From Pseudobdellovibrionaceae bacterium (GTDB lineage: Bacteria > Bdellovibrionota > Bdellovibrionia > Bdellovibrionales > JAMPXM01): a DNA stretch of 32,698 bases. The stretch lies in assembly GCA_947462815.1 (NCBI GenBank), contig CANHQR010000040.1, positions 1 through 32,698 on the forward strand, written 5' to 3'. A program made the translations under genes and the position numbers. The notes beneath the pieces were generated by a model. It was not told where the DNA came from and made no database searches. It worked only from the letters and a program-made list of their open reading frames with translations. Positions 15,167 to 24,597 of the stretch are shown here, piece by piece. How positions within the stretch are numbered: position 1 is the stretch's first letter; each line of letters opens with the position of its first letter.

Positions 15167-15923
15167 TCCGAATCAAGTCCCAGAGCATTTTGAGAGGATC
15201 GATCAAAATGCGAACTTTTGAATCTGGTGAGTTCACCCACTGCACAGGAATGGATTTGATCTTAAATCCCATCTCCTCCGCGAGCATGAGGATCTCGACG
15301 TCGAAAGCAAAGCCATCGAGGGTTTGTCTCTGGAAAATCGGTTCAACGACCTGACGCCGAAAGGCCTTGAATCCACACTGGGTGTCTTCGAGGCCTTGCA
15401 CGCCAAAAACGCGGACAAACTTGTTGAAGGTGCGTCCGAGGCTTTGCCGGAAGAGGCTTTGTCGTTTGATGATCTGACTTTTGGCGTGGGCTCGAGAGCC
15501 GATCAGCACTTGCGCTTGGGGGTCAGCCGCAAACTCAGCCATGAACTTCACGATCTCAGAGAGCGGCGTCGATAAGTCTGCATCCATGAAAAACACAAAC
15601 TCTCCGCGAGCGCGCAGCATGCCGCTTTTCACGGCATAGCCTTTGCCGCGCTGGACTTGATTGTCGATGACTTGCACGTGGGGGTCGCCGCCAGCGGCCT
15701 CGGTCGACTTGACCACAGTCTGGTCCTTTGACTTTTCGATGACGCAAATCAATTCCCAATTCACGCCCAGAACAGGCATGAAGCTGCGGATGTCGCGAAT
15801 CGACAGTGGTAAGCGCCGTTCCTCATTGTACGCGGGCACGACCAAAGTGATCGTCGGGCTTGTTGCCGTCGTCGTGGTGAAGGTCGAACTCGAGGGCGGG
15901 GTGGCTTTGGAATTCTCAGACAT
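15108..15923 (-). CDS. Glycosyltransferase family 2 (dolichyl/polyprenyl-phosphate sugar synthase-like)
   Basis: 271 aa from ATG 15923 (a longer version starts at 15947). After a Thr/Ser-rich lead comes a GT-A fold: 'ITLVVPAYNEERRLPLSI', then 'RGKGYAVKSGMLRARGEFVFFMDADLSTPLSEI' with the DAD metal/sugar-nucleotide motif, then 'LEDTQCGFKAFRR' and 'GFAFDVEILMLAEEMGFKIKSIPVQWVNSP.SKV', all typical of DPM1/GtrB-like enzymes that load a sugar onto a polyprenyl phosphate. No membrane helices are visible, as in the soluble DPM1 type. The start codon shares a CATG with the divergent Agl23-type gene, which is a likely partner because GT-C enzymes use polyprenyl-phosphate sugars. Confidence 0.9.
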   Translation of the reverse strand: MSENSKATPPSSSTFTTTTATSPTITLVVPAYNEERRLPLSIRDIRSFMPVLGVNWELICVIEKSKDQTVVKSTEAAGGDPHVQVIDNQVQRGKGYAVKSGMLRARGEFVFFMDADLSTPLSEIVKFMAEFAADPQAQVLIGSRAHAKSQIIKRQSLFRQSLGRTFNKFVRVFGVQGLEDTQCGFKAFRRQVVEPIFQRQTLDGFAFDVEILMLAEEMGFKIKSIPVQWVNSPDSKVRILIDPLKMLWDLIRIRSIVRRTLKAQPLAAKPS

Positions 15924-17712
15924 GAGTGATACCTTAACCGAAAGCATGAAAAACGGAACGAATTTCCCTCAGGCGACGGCGAAGGATTCGGGGCGGGTCA
16001 GCCGAGCCCGCCCCCCTAAAAAGTCTCGTACGGGTACGGACGCGGGGCGCGATCCTGGGCCTTTGGACTCGCCCGTTTGGAAGTCCGTTGAACTCTGGGC
16101 GTGCCTTTTTGTTGCTGCGAGTTTTCGCTATTTCGAGTTGGGACTCAAGCCGCCACACTTTGACGAAGGCATCAACGGACATTTCGTCATGCAACTCTGG
16201 CAGGTTGGCCGTCATGACTACGATCCGACGAACTTTCACGGTCCACTTTATTTTTATCTTTTGCATTTTGCCGAGGTCATAGGGGGGCGAGGCGTCGAAG
16301 TTTTTCGTTTCATGAATGCGGGCCTGGCGATGCTCCTCGTGATCAGTTTGCGCGGTCTGCATCGCGAAGTCGGTGTTGCGGGTCGATGGGCCGGCTGGGC
16401 GCTTGCGGTGAGTCCCGCCTTCGTTTTCTACGGGCGCTACGCGATTCATGAAACACTCTTCATCCTCGGCCAAGTCTTCTACTGGAAGGGTCGCCTGCAG
16501 TGGCGGCTTTGGTCGCAAAACTTCGTTCCCGAGTCGGGGCCAGGTATGAGTCCCCGGCATGCCACAATGTGGATGGTCCTTGGTGCGTGGATCATGATCT
16601 GCACCAAGGAAACTTTCTTTATTTTTATGGGCACCGTGCTGATTGCAGAATTGATGTGGTCGCCCATGCTGAAGTTGCTGCGACAGTCGCCCGGTTTGAT
16701 CGAAGGTGGTTTGAAGGCCGGGGCGTCGCCGAAGGCCCTGTCTTGGCGTCACTTGAGTGCCGAGCAGAAAAGCGAGCTCGGCGGACTCCTGATTTTGGGA
16801 GTCATGGCCTGGGCTGCGATGTTCACCGGGTTTTTCACGGACTGGTCGGGCTTGGGAAAGTTCTTTGAGGCGTTCAATGTCTGGTCCAAGACGGGGCAGA
16901 GTGGGTCGGGTCACGAAAAGCCGTGGTGGTATTGGCTGGCGGCGCTGTTTGATTATGAGTGGCCGATGCTGGTTGGACTTGTTTTGTCGCCGTGGATCGT
17001 CTTGGCGCGATCCAAGAGTCCTCAGGCGGATTTGTTGCGACTCAGCGTCCTCATAGGTTTTGGGCATTGGCTGGCCTACACACTCATTCCGTATAAAACG
17101 CCCTGGCTGATTATGAACTTCTGGCCACTGCTTTTAGCGTGGCCGCCGCATTTTTTAAATTCGACGAGATTTCCCAAAGCCCCACGCCTCGTCCTCGGAG
17201 TGGCTTCGCTGTTGATCCTCGCTTCCGCAATTTGGTCAGCTCGTTTGAACTTCGCGCACTTTGTTGATCGACGCGAGCGCTACGTCTATGTGCAAACGTC
17301 CATGGATTACCGACGTATGATGACGGCTTTGGAGGAGCTCGTGAAGCGACATCCTCAGCGCCGGTCAGACGCCATTGTCGTGGCGATCAAGGACCCATGG
17401 CCGCTTCCCTATGAATTGAGTCTTTTTCCGAGGATGCGATATGCGTTCGGTGCTGAGATCGGTGATGGGCGTCACAAGGTGGACGACGCCTCCCTCATTC
17501 TGCTCGACGTCAAAGATGCCGCGGCCGCAGAGCTCAAGCTGCGACAATCCGGCCGCGAGATTCGTGTGCTGAGATTTCAAATTCGCGACGCCTACGATGC
17601 TGGCGTTGCGATTGTCGATATGTCACTTTGGGACGCGGATCTCGTGGATCGCTGGGATGAAGAGTTGCGAAGATGGGGACCTTTTGAGACGGGTCGGGAG
17701 TGGTGGCCATGA
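15922..17712 (+). CDS. Agl23-type (TIGR03663-like) polytopic membrane glycosyltransferase-like protein
   Basis: 596 aa from ATG 15922 (ATG 15946 is an alternative; both ribosome sites are weak). A basic disordered lead is followed by many membrane helices. The first periplasmic loop carries 'PPHFDEGINGHF' with Asp81-Glu82, the position of catalytic acids in GT-C enzymes. It continues 'YDPTNFHGPLYFYLLH', 'FYGRYAIHETLF', 'CTKETFFIFMG' and 'YKTPWLIMNFWPLLL', the landmarks of the TIGR03663 'flippase activity-associated protein Agl23' family, best known near archaeal N-glycosylation genes. The soluble C-terminus is about 150 aa. I infer transfer of a lipid-linked sugar at the outer face of the inner membrane. 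It is coupled to the next gene by ATGA. Confidence 0.82.
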   Translation: MSDTLTESMKNGTNFPQATAKDSGRVSRARPPKKSRTGTDAGRDPGPLDSPVWKSVELWACLFVAASFRYFELGLKPPHFDEGINGHFVMQLWQVGRHDYDPTNFHGPLYFYLLHFAEVIGGRGVEVFRFMNAGLAMLLVISLRGLHREVGVAGRWAGWALAVSPAFVFYGRYAIHETLFILGQVFYWKGRLQWRLWSQNFVPESGPGMSPRHATMWMVLGAWIMICTKETFFIFMGTVLIAELMWSPMLKLLRQSPGLIEGGLKAGASPKALSWRHLSAEQKSELGGLLILGVMAWAAMFTGFFTDWSGLGKFFEAFNVWSKTGQSGSGHEKPWWYWLAALFDYEWPMLVGLVLSPWIVLARSKSPQADLLRLSVLIGFGHWLAYTLIPYKTPWLIMNFWPLLLAWPPHFLNSTRFPKAPRLVLGVASLLILASAIWSARLNFAHFVDRRERYVYVQTSMDYRRMMTALEELVKRHPQRRSDAIVVAIKDPWPLPYELSLFPRMRYAFGAEIGDGRHKVDDASLILLDVKDAAAAELKLRQSGREIRVLRFQIRDAYDAGVAIVDMSLWDADLVDRWDEELRRWGPFETGREWWP

Positions 17713-19721
17713 TCTCACCGAGTTGGAACCTTTGGTTCGGTTTCGCTTTTCTTTTGCACAGTGTGCTCGCGGTACTCTTGGCCTGGGGACTGGCCTGGAT
17801 CAATCAAGGGCTTTCAACCTTCACGGCCATATTGGCTTTACTCGTGAGCGCAGGCGTGAGTGTGGCCTGGTATCGACGCCAGCGGCTCGAGGTGAGCCGA
17901 GGTCATGGTGCAAGTCCGGAGTCCGTGCCGGATTGGACGCCTCTGGAGATCGCGCTGACGGCATTTTTATTGTTCGCAGCTTGGCGACATTTCGCTTGGC
18001 TTCTGGCGCCCATCCCGGGCCCTCTGGGTCACGCTTGGCAAACGCTCTCAAAGAACAATTTCGGCGATCTCGCTTTGCACATCAATTATCTGCGTGCTTT
18101 CTCCGAGGGGCTTCCCGCGCCCTTCGTGAACCCCATCTTCGCTAGCGAAACTCTGCGATACCCTTTGGGTGCGGATCTCTACAGCGCGCTCTGGGAAGCT
18201 GTGGGCATTCCGACCTCGGCGCACTTGTTTGTTGTCGGCATGCTTTGTACGTGGTTGGCGATATCTTTCTTGCGAGCCGTCGGTGGAGGAATGGGAATCG
18301 TCGGCTTCTTTTTGGCGGGTGGATCTTTGGGTTGGGGTGTACTTGCCGGAGAGCCAATTCGCGACTTTCAGGCGAGCTTAGAGTGGAAGAATACCTTTCT
18401 GGCGGTATGGATCACGCAACGTGGATTTCTATGGGCCTTGCCGATCGGTCTGCTGTTGTGGATCCGCCTGCGTCGTGCGCGGCAGCGTCGACAACTTTCG
18501 CAAAGTGAAGGCGTGGCTCTTGGCGTGTTGTGGGGCGGGCTTGCCGTTTTTCACTTGCACGCGTTTGTCATCGTGAGTTTGCTGCTCGTCGGTGGAGCTT
18601 TTTTAGATCTTCTACTCGAGGGAATCGAGCTTCGCTCCGCGAAGGTTTCGAGCCCCTGGGTCGGGAAAGATTTCTTAAAAAGTTGGACCTATCCCTTGAT
18701 CGCCGCTCTACCGCTCGGCACAGCTGTGGTTTTTCATAGCACACAAGGCTTTGCGAAAGCCTCGGTGATGGAGTGGGCGCCAGGTTGGACGATGCCCCCG
18801 GAGTTGAGCTGGCTTCAGCAGCTGAAATGGATCGGTTTGAATTTTGGTCCGAGCCTTTTCGTCCTCGCTTGCGGTGTCGTGTTGATTCTGCGTAGCTCGC
18901 GCTTGAGTGTCGCAGCCAGGCGACGCTTTGCCGTCGAGATGAGCTTTCTTGTGAGTCTCTTTTTGTTGTTTACGGCTTGGAAGATGGCGCCGTGGGCTTG
19001 GGATAACATTAAGCTGTTGCTCTGGCCTTGGAGTTTGGGCTTTGCGCTTCTCGGTCTTGCCCTTCGCGAGGCTTTTCCAAGTCGCAACGAGGCGTTGACG
19101 TGGAGTTTCGCGTTGATCGCTGGTGGTTCCGGCCTGATCTCGCTGGGGCATTCGCTACTTTCGCCGAAAGACAATGCGGTGTTGATGTGGAATGCGGTGG
19201 ACGTGGCCGAGGCCGAAGCGGCCGTGCGGGATTTGCCTCGCGACTCGGTCTTCGCGTCGGCCACCGTTCACAATCATGCTTTGGCCTGGCTGGGGCGCAA
19301 TCGCGCGGTCGGTTACGAGGGACATCTCTGGTCGCACGCCATTCGCTATGAGGAGAAGGCCGACGCACTCCAGAAGCTGTTCATGGGCGAAAATCCAGTT
19401 GAACAAGCCCAGCGTCTAGAGGCGACGCATATTTTTTGGGGACCGGAGGAGAAAATGAAGTGGGGCACTTGGGCTTCCAGCTGGCTTTCGAAGTTTGAGC
19501 TTGTCCGACGTGTTGGAAACATCGAAATCTATTCTTTGCGCTCCTTGCGATCGGATGGAACCACGGAGTTGTCGACCAGAGGTGCATCGGGAGATCCATC
19601 CAGGAAACCTCCAAACGACCCGCGCGTGGGTGCAGCCCGGGCAGGCTCGGCCGAGTCGAAGGCCGAACGAAGCGGCAAGAAAAAGTTCAAGCCGCCGGGT
19701 CCTGATCGAGCCGGCCAATGA
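17709..19721 (+). CDS. Polytopic membrane protein, GT-C glycosyltransferase-like
   Basis: 670 aa from ATG 17709, overlapping the previous stop (ATGA) with GGGAG upstream. More than ten hydrophobic segments. The first large loop reads 'NNFGDLALHINYLRAFSEG' (about 115-133) and 'PAPFVNPIFASETLRYPLGADLYSAL', a pattern I associate with uncharacterised GT-C proteins ('DL..H...L..F..G...P...P......L.YP...D..SA'). A soluble domain follows the last helix (about 490-625), then a disordered tail rich in Gly/Pro/Lys/Arg. Donor and acceptor are unknown. It most likely works with the GT2 and Agl23-type neighbours on an envelope glycan or glycoprotein. Confidence 0.75.
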   Translation: MISPSWNLWFGFAFLLHSVLAVLLAWGLAWINQGLSTFTAILALLVSAGVSVAWYRRQRLEVSRGHGASPESVPDWTPLEIALTAFLLFAAWRHFAWLLAPIPGPLGHAWQTLSKNNFGDLALHINYLRAFSEGLPAPFVNPIFASETLRYPLGADLYSALWEAVGIPTSAHLFVVGMLCTWLAISFLRAVGGGMGIVGFFLAGGSLGWGVLAGEPIRDFQASLEWKNTFLAVWITQRGFLWALPIGLLLWIRLRRARQRRQLSQSEGVALGVLWGGLAVFHLHAFVIVSLLLVGGAFLDLLLEGIELRSAKVSSPWVGKDFLKSWTYPLIAALPLGTAVVFHSTQGFAKASVMEWAPGWTMPPELSWLQQLKWIGLNFGPSLFVLACGVVLILRSSRLSVAARRRFAVEMSFLVSLFLLFTAWKMAPWAWDNIKLLLWPWSLGFALLGLALREAFPSRNEALTWSFALIAGGSGLISLGHSLLSPKDNAVLMWNAVDVAEAEAAVRDLPRDSVFASATVHNHALAWLGRNRAVGYEGHLWSHAIRYEEKADALQKLFMGENPVEQAQRLEATHIFWGPEEKMKWGTWASSWLSKFELVRRVGNIEIYSLRSLRSDGTTELSTRGASGDPSRKPPNDPRVGAARAGSAESKAERSGKKKFKPPGPDRAGQ

Positions 19722-19800
19722 AGGCGTGGGTGCGAGCGAGTGGCGGATCTCGTGCGTATCGGCGGATGGCGAAAGACTTGGCTTCTCGAGGAAGGACATT

Positions 19801-22512
19801 GTGAGATCTCCCCAAAACACTTTCCAAATCACCAGTTCTCAAAACGATAATTTCGCCACTTCAAGCTGGTGGCGGCAGCCGATCTCGTCGTCCTGCGCAC
19901 TCAAAATCGCTTTCAAAGTCGTTTTGCAAGGTGGAACGGGATTACGAGTTGCAACGCAGGCAGGAGCCCTTGTTGCGGTTCTCGGCGTGATGGGGTGGTC
20001 CTCTGCGGGTGCGCAAACGCGACCGCAGCGTCCTGCGGTCGCCTCGAATGCTGCGGCCGCCTCCCACTCTGGCTCCGAAACTGGCTCCGCTCCCAACTCC
20101 GTCCTCGATACAAAGAAGTCAGGCTCCAGCGACGTAGGTCCACAGAGTCTGCGTTTGAAGCTCGGCGAAGATTTCACCTCACAGCTCCAGCCACCCAAGG
20201 AATTGCGACAGCTTTATGAGGTCGCTCGCGGTGCCCGAGCGGATGCCAACTCATCGCCCAATTGTGCCTCACTCGCCTCGCAGGCGATCAAGGGCGTGAA
20301 GAGTTTGGAAGGTTGGATTCGTGTCATAGAAATTGAATGTGAATTGAAGACGTTTCAGGAGTCGAATCGTGAGCCGTCTTCGGTGTCTTCGAAAAAGTCG
20401 CGTGATCGCCGTATCGTTGATTCCGCCACGGCTTACACTCGCTTGCAGAAGTTGGCTCGCACGCTCGACACCCGTGCCGAACTTCTCAGTTGGGGACCAT
20501 GGGTGCCGGCGCTTCGTACGCAGCAAGTTAAACTTTGGTTGGTGCTTTTGGAGTTGGATCAAAAGCTTGATCGTCAAAAAGTCTGGGACCGCGTGGCCCG
20601 ATTGAGCCTGATGAGCGATGCTATCGAAAGTAAAGATCGTGCTCGAATGTGGCGGATTGCCGGAGAAGTCGCATTTCTCACACAGCGGACCTCGGCGGCC
20701 GTGGACTTTTTTCGCCGCAGTCTCGCCGAGCAAGATCAGGCCGATCTGCGTGATCGCTTGCGGCAGCTTGCACCGCAAAGTTTAGCAAGTGAGGTGAGCG
20801 CACTTCCCAATGCATCGGGCGTGCTCGCCACTCGTGCTGAGGATGCGCCCGCGGAGGAACTCGAGATCTTTGAACGTCACAATTCGGCGATCAAGCGCGG
20901 CGATGTCGTTGCGGCCGGCGAAGACGCGGTGAAACTCATCAATAAGTATCCAGGCTCGAGTCGTGCGAAAACTGTGAGCCAGAAGCTTTTCGATAATTTG
21001 GTCTCTGCAGCTGAGAAGTCACTCTCGGGGCAAGAGAGATTTCTACCGATTCGTGACGCTTTACTTAAACAGATGGAGCGAGCGGAAAGCGATCATCTCG
21101 CGAATTGGGGGCGACTCGCGTTCAACAAGGGACTGTGGCCTGAAGCGGCTCGCCTTTTGGATCGAGCGTCGCGCGAAATGGGTCCGGCCTCGCGGGCCAC
21201 CAAAACCTTGGTGCTGGCGCTCGAAGCGCAATACGCGGTTGGTAATTGGAAGGCTGTACGCGAGATCGCCGAGATTCTCATCGATCAACATGGTGGAACA
21301 CCGGAGTCTCAAGAGGCCGTGTTCAGATCTGGACTCGCATTCTATCGCCAAGGCGAATACTCACGTGCGGTGATGTCCTTTGAGCGGTTTCTCGCAATTT
21401 CGGCCAGCGAGCCGCTGACCGGAGCCACCTCGCTCCGAATTCCCGGGCTCTACTGGTATTGGCGAAGCCTGCAAAAAATCGAGGGGAAGGCGGACTTCGC
21501 TCGACAAGTTGCGATGGATCTCGCGGCTCTTGCGCCCTTTAGTTACTACGGGCTGCGAGCGAGACTTGAGACCGACGGGCAACTGCCTTGGATGACGAAA
21601 TCCTCAAGCTCGGCATCTCCAACAGCATCGACAACACCCGCTTCTCTCACCACCAGCGCCCAGATCGATATGACCCTTTGGCTGACACGCGAAGAGAAGT
21701 TGGCGTGGGAGAGAGCCATCGTGCTGATTGCCACCGGTCTTTTCGATGAGGCCCAAGCTGAACTCAAGCTATTGCCTCCGCCCCAAGACTCCGAATCGAG
21801 GGCGATTCATGCGACGCTTTGGGCGGCGGCTCGAAATTTCTTGTTGGCATCGCGCTTGGCCAATCAGGCCTGGGATGCGCGCCCGGAACTTCGTCGAGAA
21901 GAGTTGATTCGCGTGGCTTGGCCCGATGAATTCAAGCCCGTGTTTGAGACGGAGGCGAAGGCGAAAGGCTTGGACCCACATTTGACACGTTCGCTGACGA
22001 AACAGGAAAGCGGCTTTTTCACCAAGGCCGTGTCTTCAAGTGGTGCTCTCGGTTTGATGCAAATGATTCCGCCCACGGCGCGTGAGATCGCCGATGACCT
22101 TCGCCTCGGCAAACTGAGTCTACCGGATGACCTTTTTGAGCCCGAGCGAAACATCAAGATGGGGACTCACTACGTTCATAAAATGGTTCAGAGCTTCCGA
22201 GGCCATGTGCCGCTTGCCCTGGCGGCCTACAACGCTGGTCCCACGCGAGTCGAACGTTGGTTGAAGGCTCGGCCTTCGCTTCAGCAGTTGGCCGACACGC
22301 GAAGTTCTTCGCCTGAAAATGAAATTTGGATGGATGAGTTTCCTTACAGCGAAACTTCCTTCTATGTGAAAGCGATCTTGCGGAATGTGATTTTGTTTCG
22401 CTGGATTGAATCCGGTCAGGTTGTGAGCTCAGAGCCTCTATGGAAGGGACTGAGTGAGCGCAGTGATCGCACCCCAGCCCAGGTCTCTGACAAGCGTCAC
22501 ACTCCGAATTGA
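19801..22512 (+). CDS. slt: Soluble lytic murein transglycosylase (Slt70-like)
   Basis: 903 aa from GTG 19801, preceded by AGGAAGG at 5-base spacing; the longer open frame overlaps the previous gene. A late hydrophobic signal segment (TQAGALVAVLGVMGWSSAGAQ, about 54-74) directs export. A Ser/Ala linker and a long alpha-helical superhelical region (about 110-690) follow, as in the doughnut of Slt70. The C-terminal SLT domain has catalytic Glu736 in 'LTKQESGFFTKAVSSSGALGLMQMIPPTA' and 'LALAAYNAGPTRVERWL'. Such enzymes cleave the MurNAc-GlcNAc bond with formation of 1,6-anhydroMurNAc; in predatory bacteria they can also act on prey wall. The protein is longer than E. coli Slt70 (about 645 aa). 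Confidence 0.93.
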   Translation: MRSPQNTFQITSSQNDNFATSSWWRQPISSSCALKIAFKVVLQGGTGLRVATQAGALVAVLGVMGWSSAGAQTRPQRPAVASNAAAASHSGSETGSAPNSVLDTKKSGSSDVGPQSLRLKLGEDFTSQLQPPKELRQLYEVARGARADANSSPNCASLASQAIKGVKSLEGWIRVIEIECELKTFQESNREPSSVSSKKSRDRRIVDSATAYTRLQKLARTLDTRAELLSWGPWVPALRTQQVKLWLVLLELDQKLDRQKVWDRVARLSLMSDAIESKDRARMWRIAGEVAFLTQRTSAAVDFFRRSLAEQDQADLRDRLRQLAPQSLASEVSALPNASGVLATRAEDAPAEELEIFERHNSAIKRGDVVAAGEDAVKLINKYPGSSRAKTVSQKLFDNLVSAAEKSLSGQERFLPIRDALLKQMERAESDHLANWGRLAFNKGLWPEAARLLDRASREMGPASRATKTLVLALEAQYAVGNWKAVREIAEILIDQHGGTPESQEAVFRSGLAFYRQGEYSRAVMSFERFLAISASEPLTGATSLRIPGLYWYWRSLQKIEGKADFARQVAMDLAALAPFSYYGLRARLETDGQLPWMTKSSSSASPTASTTPASLTTSAQIDMTLWLTREEKLAWERAIVLIATGLFDEAQAELKLLPPPQDSESRAIHATLWAAARNFLLASRLANQAWDARPELRREELIRVAWPDEFKPVFETEAKAKGLDPHLTRSLTKQESGFFTKAVSSSGALGLMQMIPPTAREIADDLRLGKLSLPDDLFEPERNIKMGTHYVHKMVQSFRGHVPLALAAYNAGPTRVERWLKARPSLQQLADTRSSSPENEIWMDEFPYSETSFYVKAILRNVILFRWIESGQVVSSEPLWKGLSERSDRTPAQVSDKRHTPN

Positions 22513-22731
22513 GCGGGGATCTCGGGCTCGCCTGCGGATTCGTAGGAGTTGCTGTTCAAGAATCGGGCAATGTCGACCAAGGTCCTGCTGAAAGAGCGAA
22601 GTCTGTGACTCCGTCCACCGATCGATCAGGGCCTGGACATCGACCGAATCAGGGCTGAAGTCTCTAGGGAAAGTCGGTCGAGTCTCGCTCTGATCATGGT
22701 CTTGGGCGCGCGTCACCGCGTCCGAATTCAT
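22438..22731 (-). CDS. Possible small ORF (97 aa) between slt and mltD, doubtful
   Basis: The frame encodes a protein with plausible composition, including an amphipathic part 'DVQALIDRWTESQTSLFQQ' and an Arg-rich part 'LLRIRRRARDPR'. Against it: no ribosome site precedes the ATG, its last 75 bases run antisense to slt, and no family is recognised. Without it the stretch 22513-22826 is a 314-base gap holding only the presumed mltD promoter. Confidence 0.25.
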   Translation of the reverse strand: MNSDAVTRAQDHDQSETRPTFPRDFSPDSVDVQALIDRWTESQTSLFQQDLGRHCPILEQQLLRIRRRARDPRSIRSVTLVRDLGWGAITALTQSLP

Positions 22732-22826
22732 GCTTTATGCTTCGCTTTTGTTTGCGGCATCGAAAGTTCGAGTTTAACTTGAAAAAACGTGTTTCCAACA
22801 ATTCGCTGCGAGGCCGGAATCGAGTG

Positions 22827-24479
22827 ATGATGAAACTGACGCCAAGCTTTAAAAAGCGCTTCATGACGAACTCCGCGACAGGAGTTGACGCCCCCGACGT
22901 TTCGCCATCGCATCGGCTCACCATCGGGTCGATCTGGATGCGCTCTGGTTTGGCCGTATTGTTGAGCATGAGTTTGTCAGCTTGTGCCACGTCATCTGTG
23001 AAGACGGCGGCAAGTGGCACAACGGGCTCTATGGTTGAAGGTGTCGAGTTGGGCAATTCGCCGAATGATCTGTCGGACTCCGGCGCCGATATGTTGGGAA
23101 TTCCCATCGAAGTGAATCGATTGGTGCTGAAGTGGATTGACTACTTTCAAGGATCCGGGCGGCCGCATATGGAGCGCTATCTCTCGCGCAGTACGCGCTA
23201 CGCGCCCATCATGAAAGAGATTTTGCGCAAGGAAGGTCTTCCTGAGGATTTGATCTACATCGCTTTGATTGAATCAGGATTCTCTTCCACAGCTCACTCT
23301 TCGGCCAATGCCGTCGGTTACTGGCAGTTCATTCGTGGAACGGGACTTCGCTACCGTCTGCGAATCGATAACTTCGTCGATGACCGCCGCGACTTCGTCA
23401 AAGCGACTTATGCGGCCGCGGACTACTTCAAGGGACTCTACAATCTGTTTGGAGCGTGGTATTTGGCGATCGCCTCCTACAACGTCGGCGAGAATCGCGT
23501 GAAGAATTTGGTCATGAAAAACAAGACGCGCGACTTCTGGTTGCTGGCTCGTGAAAACCGCTTGCCGCAAGAGACGATCAACTACGTGCCGAAGTTTTTG
23601 GCAGCACGTTTGATCGCCAAAGAACCAGAAAAATATGGCTTCACCGACATCGACTATCAGCCGCCTTTGGACTTTGCCGAAGTGGAATTCAACTCGGCGA
23701 TGGATCTGCGCAAGCTCGCGGCGGAAATGGGACTTGAGTACGATGATCTGCGAGATCTGAACCCGGCCTACAAGCGGGGCATCGCACCGCTCAGCGATCG
23801 CGGTGCCGATCAAGGCAAGTTGGTGTTGCGCGTGCCTCGCGGTACTGAGGCAAAGGCTCTGGCGGCAGCAGAAAGCTCGCGCGCCAGCACGACCGCACGC
23901 TATGTCGCTGAAGATGATTATAGCTACTATCGTGTTCGCTCCGGCGACACCGTGACGGGCATCGCCCGAAAGTTCAACACAACCGTTCGCGAGATTTTGC
24001 GACTGAACCGATTGTCTTTGGGTACGACCTTGTCCGTCGGCCGCCGCTTGCGTGTCCCAGCTGAGAATGTCGCGACACTCGGACCCAAGCGAAGCTCGCG
24101 GAACATGCGTTCGACTGAACAGCGTGAGCCAGCTCAGCACGTCGAGAACCGAGCTTCGAAGTCGAGCATTTTATCGGGCTCGCAGGCTAAAGTGGGATCG
24201 CGCGTCGGGCGCAAAGTCGCTCAGTCCAAAACCGAGGCAACGAACCGACCGACAGTTTCAGCTTCTTCGAAGTCGACTTCGAAGAGCCGAACGAACAAAG
24301 CGGTGGCGGCGGGCAACTCCAAGAAGAATTCACCCAAAGTGCACGTGGTTCGTCGCGGCGAGAATCTCACGCAGATCGCGCGACGCTATAATGTGAGCCT
24401 CGGCGCTCTGATCGACGCCAACGAAGTGAAAAAGAGTCGGCCGCTTTACGTGGGCCGCAAGCTCTCCATTCCGCGCTGA
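22827..24479 (+). CDS. mltD: MltD-like membrane-bound lytic murein transglycosylase with two LysM domains
   Basis: 550 aa from ATG 22827; ATG 22938 is an attractive alternative because it would give a compact lipoprotein signal MRSGLAVLLSMSLSAC. The LSAC lipobox predicts a lipid-anchored Cys at 22983-22985. The SLT domain has 'LPEDLIYIALIESGFSSTAHSSANAVGYWQF' with catalytic Glu149 (22827 numbering) and 'GAWYLAIASYNVGENRV', the family 1D pattern. Two peptidoglycan-binding LysM repeats lie at about 366-412 (YYRVRSGDTV) and 504-549 (VHVVRRGENL), joined by a Ser/Lys-rich linker. It follows slt on the same strand, so two wall-cleaving enzymes are neighbours. Confidence 0.94.
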   Translation: MMKLTPSFKKRFMTNSATGVDAPDVSPSHRLTIGSIWMRSGLAVLLSMSLSACATSSVKTAASGTTGSMVEGVELGNSPNDLSDSGADMLGIPIEVNRLVLKWIDYFQGSGRPHMERYLSRSTRYAPIMKEILRKEGLPEDLIYIALIESGFSSTAHSSANAVGYWQFIRGTGLRYRLRIDNFVDDRRDFVKATYAAADYFKGLYNLFGAWYLAIASYNVGENRVKNLVMKNKTRDFWLLARENRLPQETINYVPKFLAARLIAKEPEKYGFTDIDYQPPLDFAEVEFNSAMDLRKLAAEMGLEYDDLRDLNPAYKRGIAPLSDRGADQGKLVLRVPRGTEAKALAAAESSRASTTARYVAEDDYSYYRVRSGDTVTGIARKFNTTVREILRLNRLSLGTTLSVGRRLRVPAENVATLGPKRSSRNMRSTEQREPAQHVENRASKSSILSGSQAKVGSRVGRKVAQSKTEATNRPTVSASSKSTSKSRTNKAVAAGNSKKNSPKVHVVRRGENLTQIARRYNVSLGALIDANEVKKSRPLYVGRKLSIPR

Positions 24480-24534
24480 GCTTGATCATCCAAAATCACA
24501 TCGGAAATCGGGAAGCTCGCAAATTTGGGTTGTA

Positions 24535-24555
24535 CCGGAACCCCAAGAGTTCCGG
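24535..24555. terminator. Hairpin between convergent mltD and dps
   Basis: CCGGAAC (24535-24541) and GTTCCGG (24549-24555) form a perfect 7-bp stem with a 7-base loop. It lies midway between the two convergent genes, where a shared terminator is expected, but neither strand shows a T-run, so the call is tentative. Confidence 0.35.
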
Positions 24556-24597
24556 CGCCTTGCCCTCAGGAGCATCTTCATCAAATCGAACCGATCG

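Noticed and set aside
15934-17067. 377-aa minus-strand frame antisense to the Agl23-type gene
   Set aside because: Composition dominated by Arg/Pro/His/Gln, no motif; it mirrors a well-supported membrane protein.
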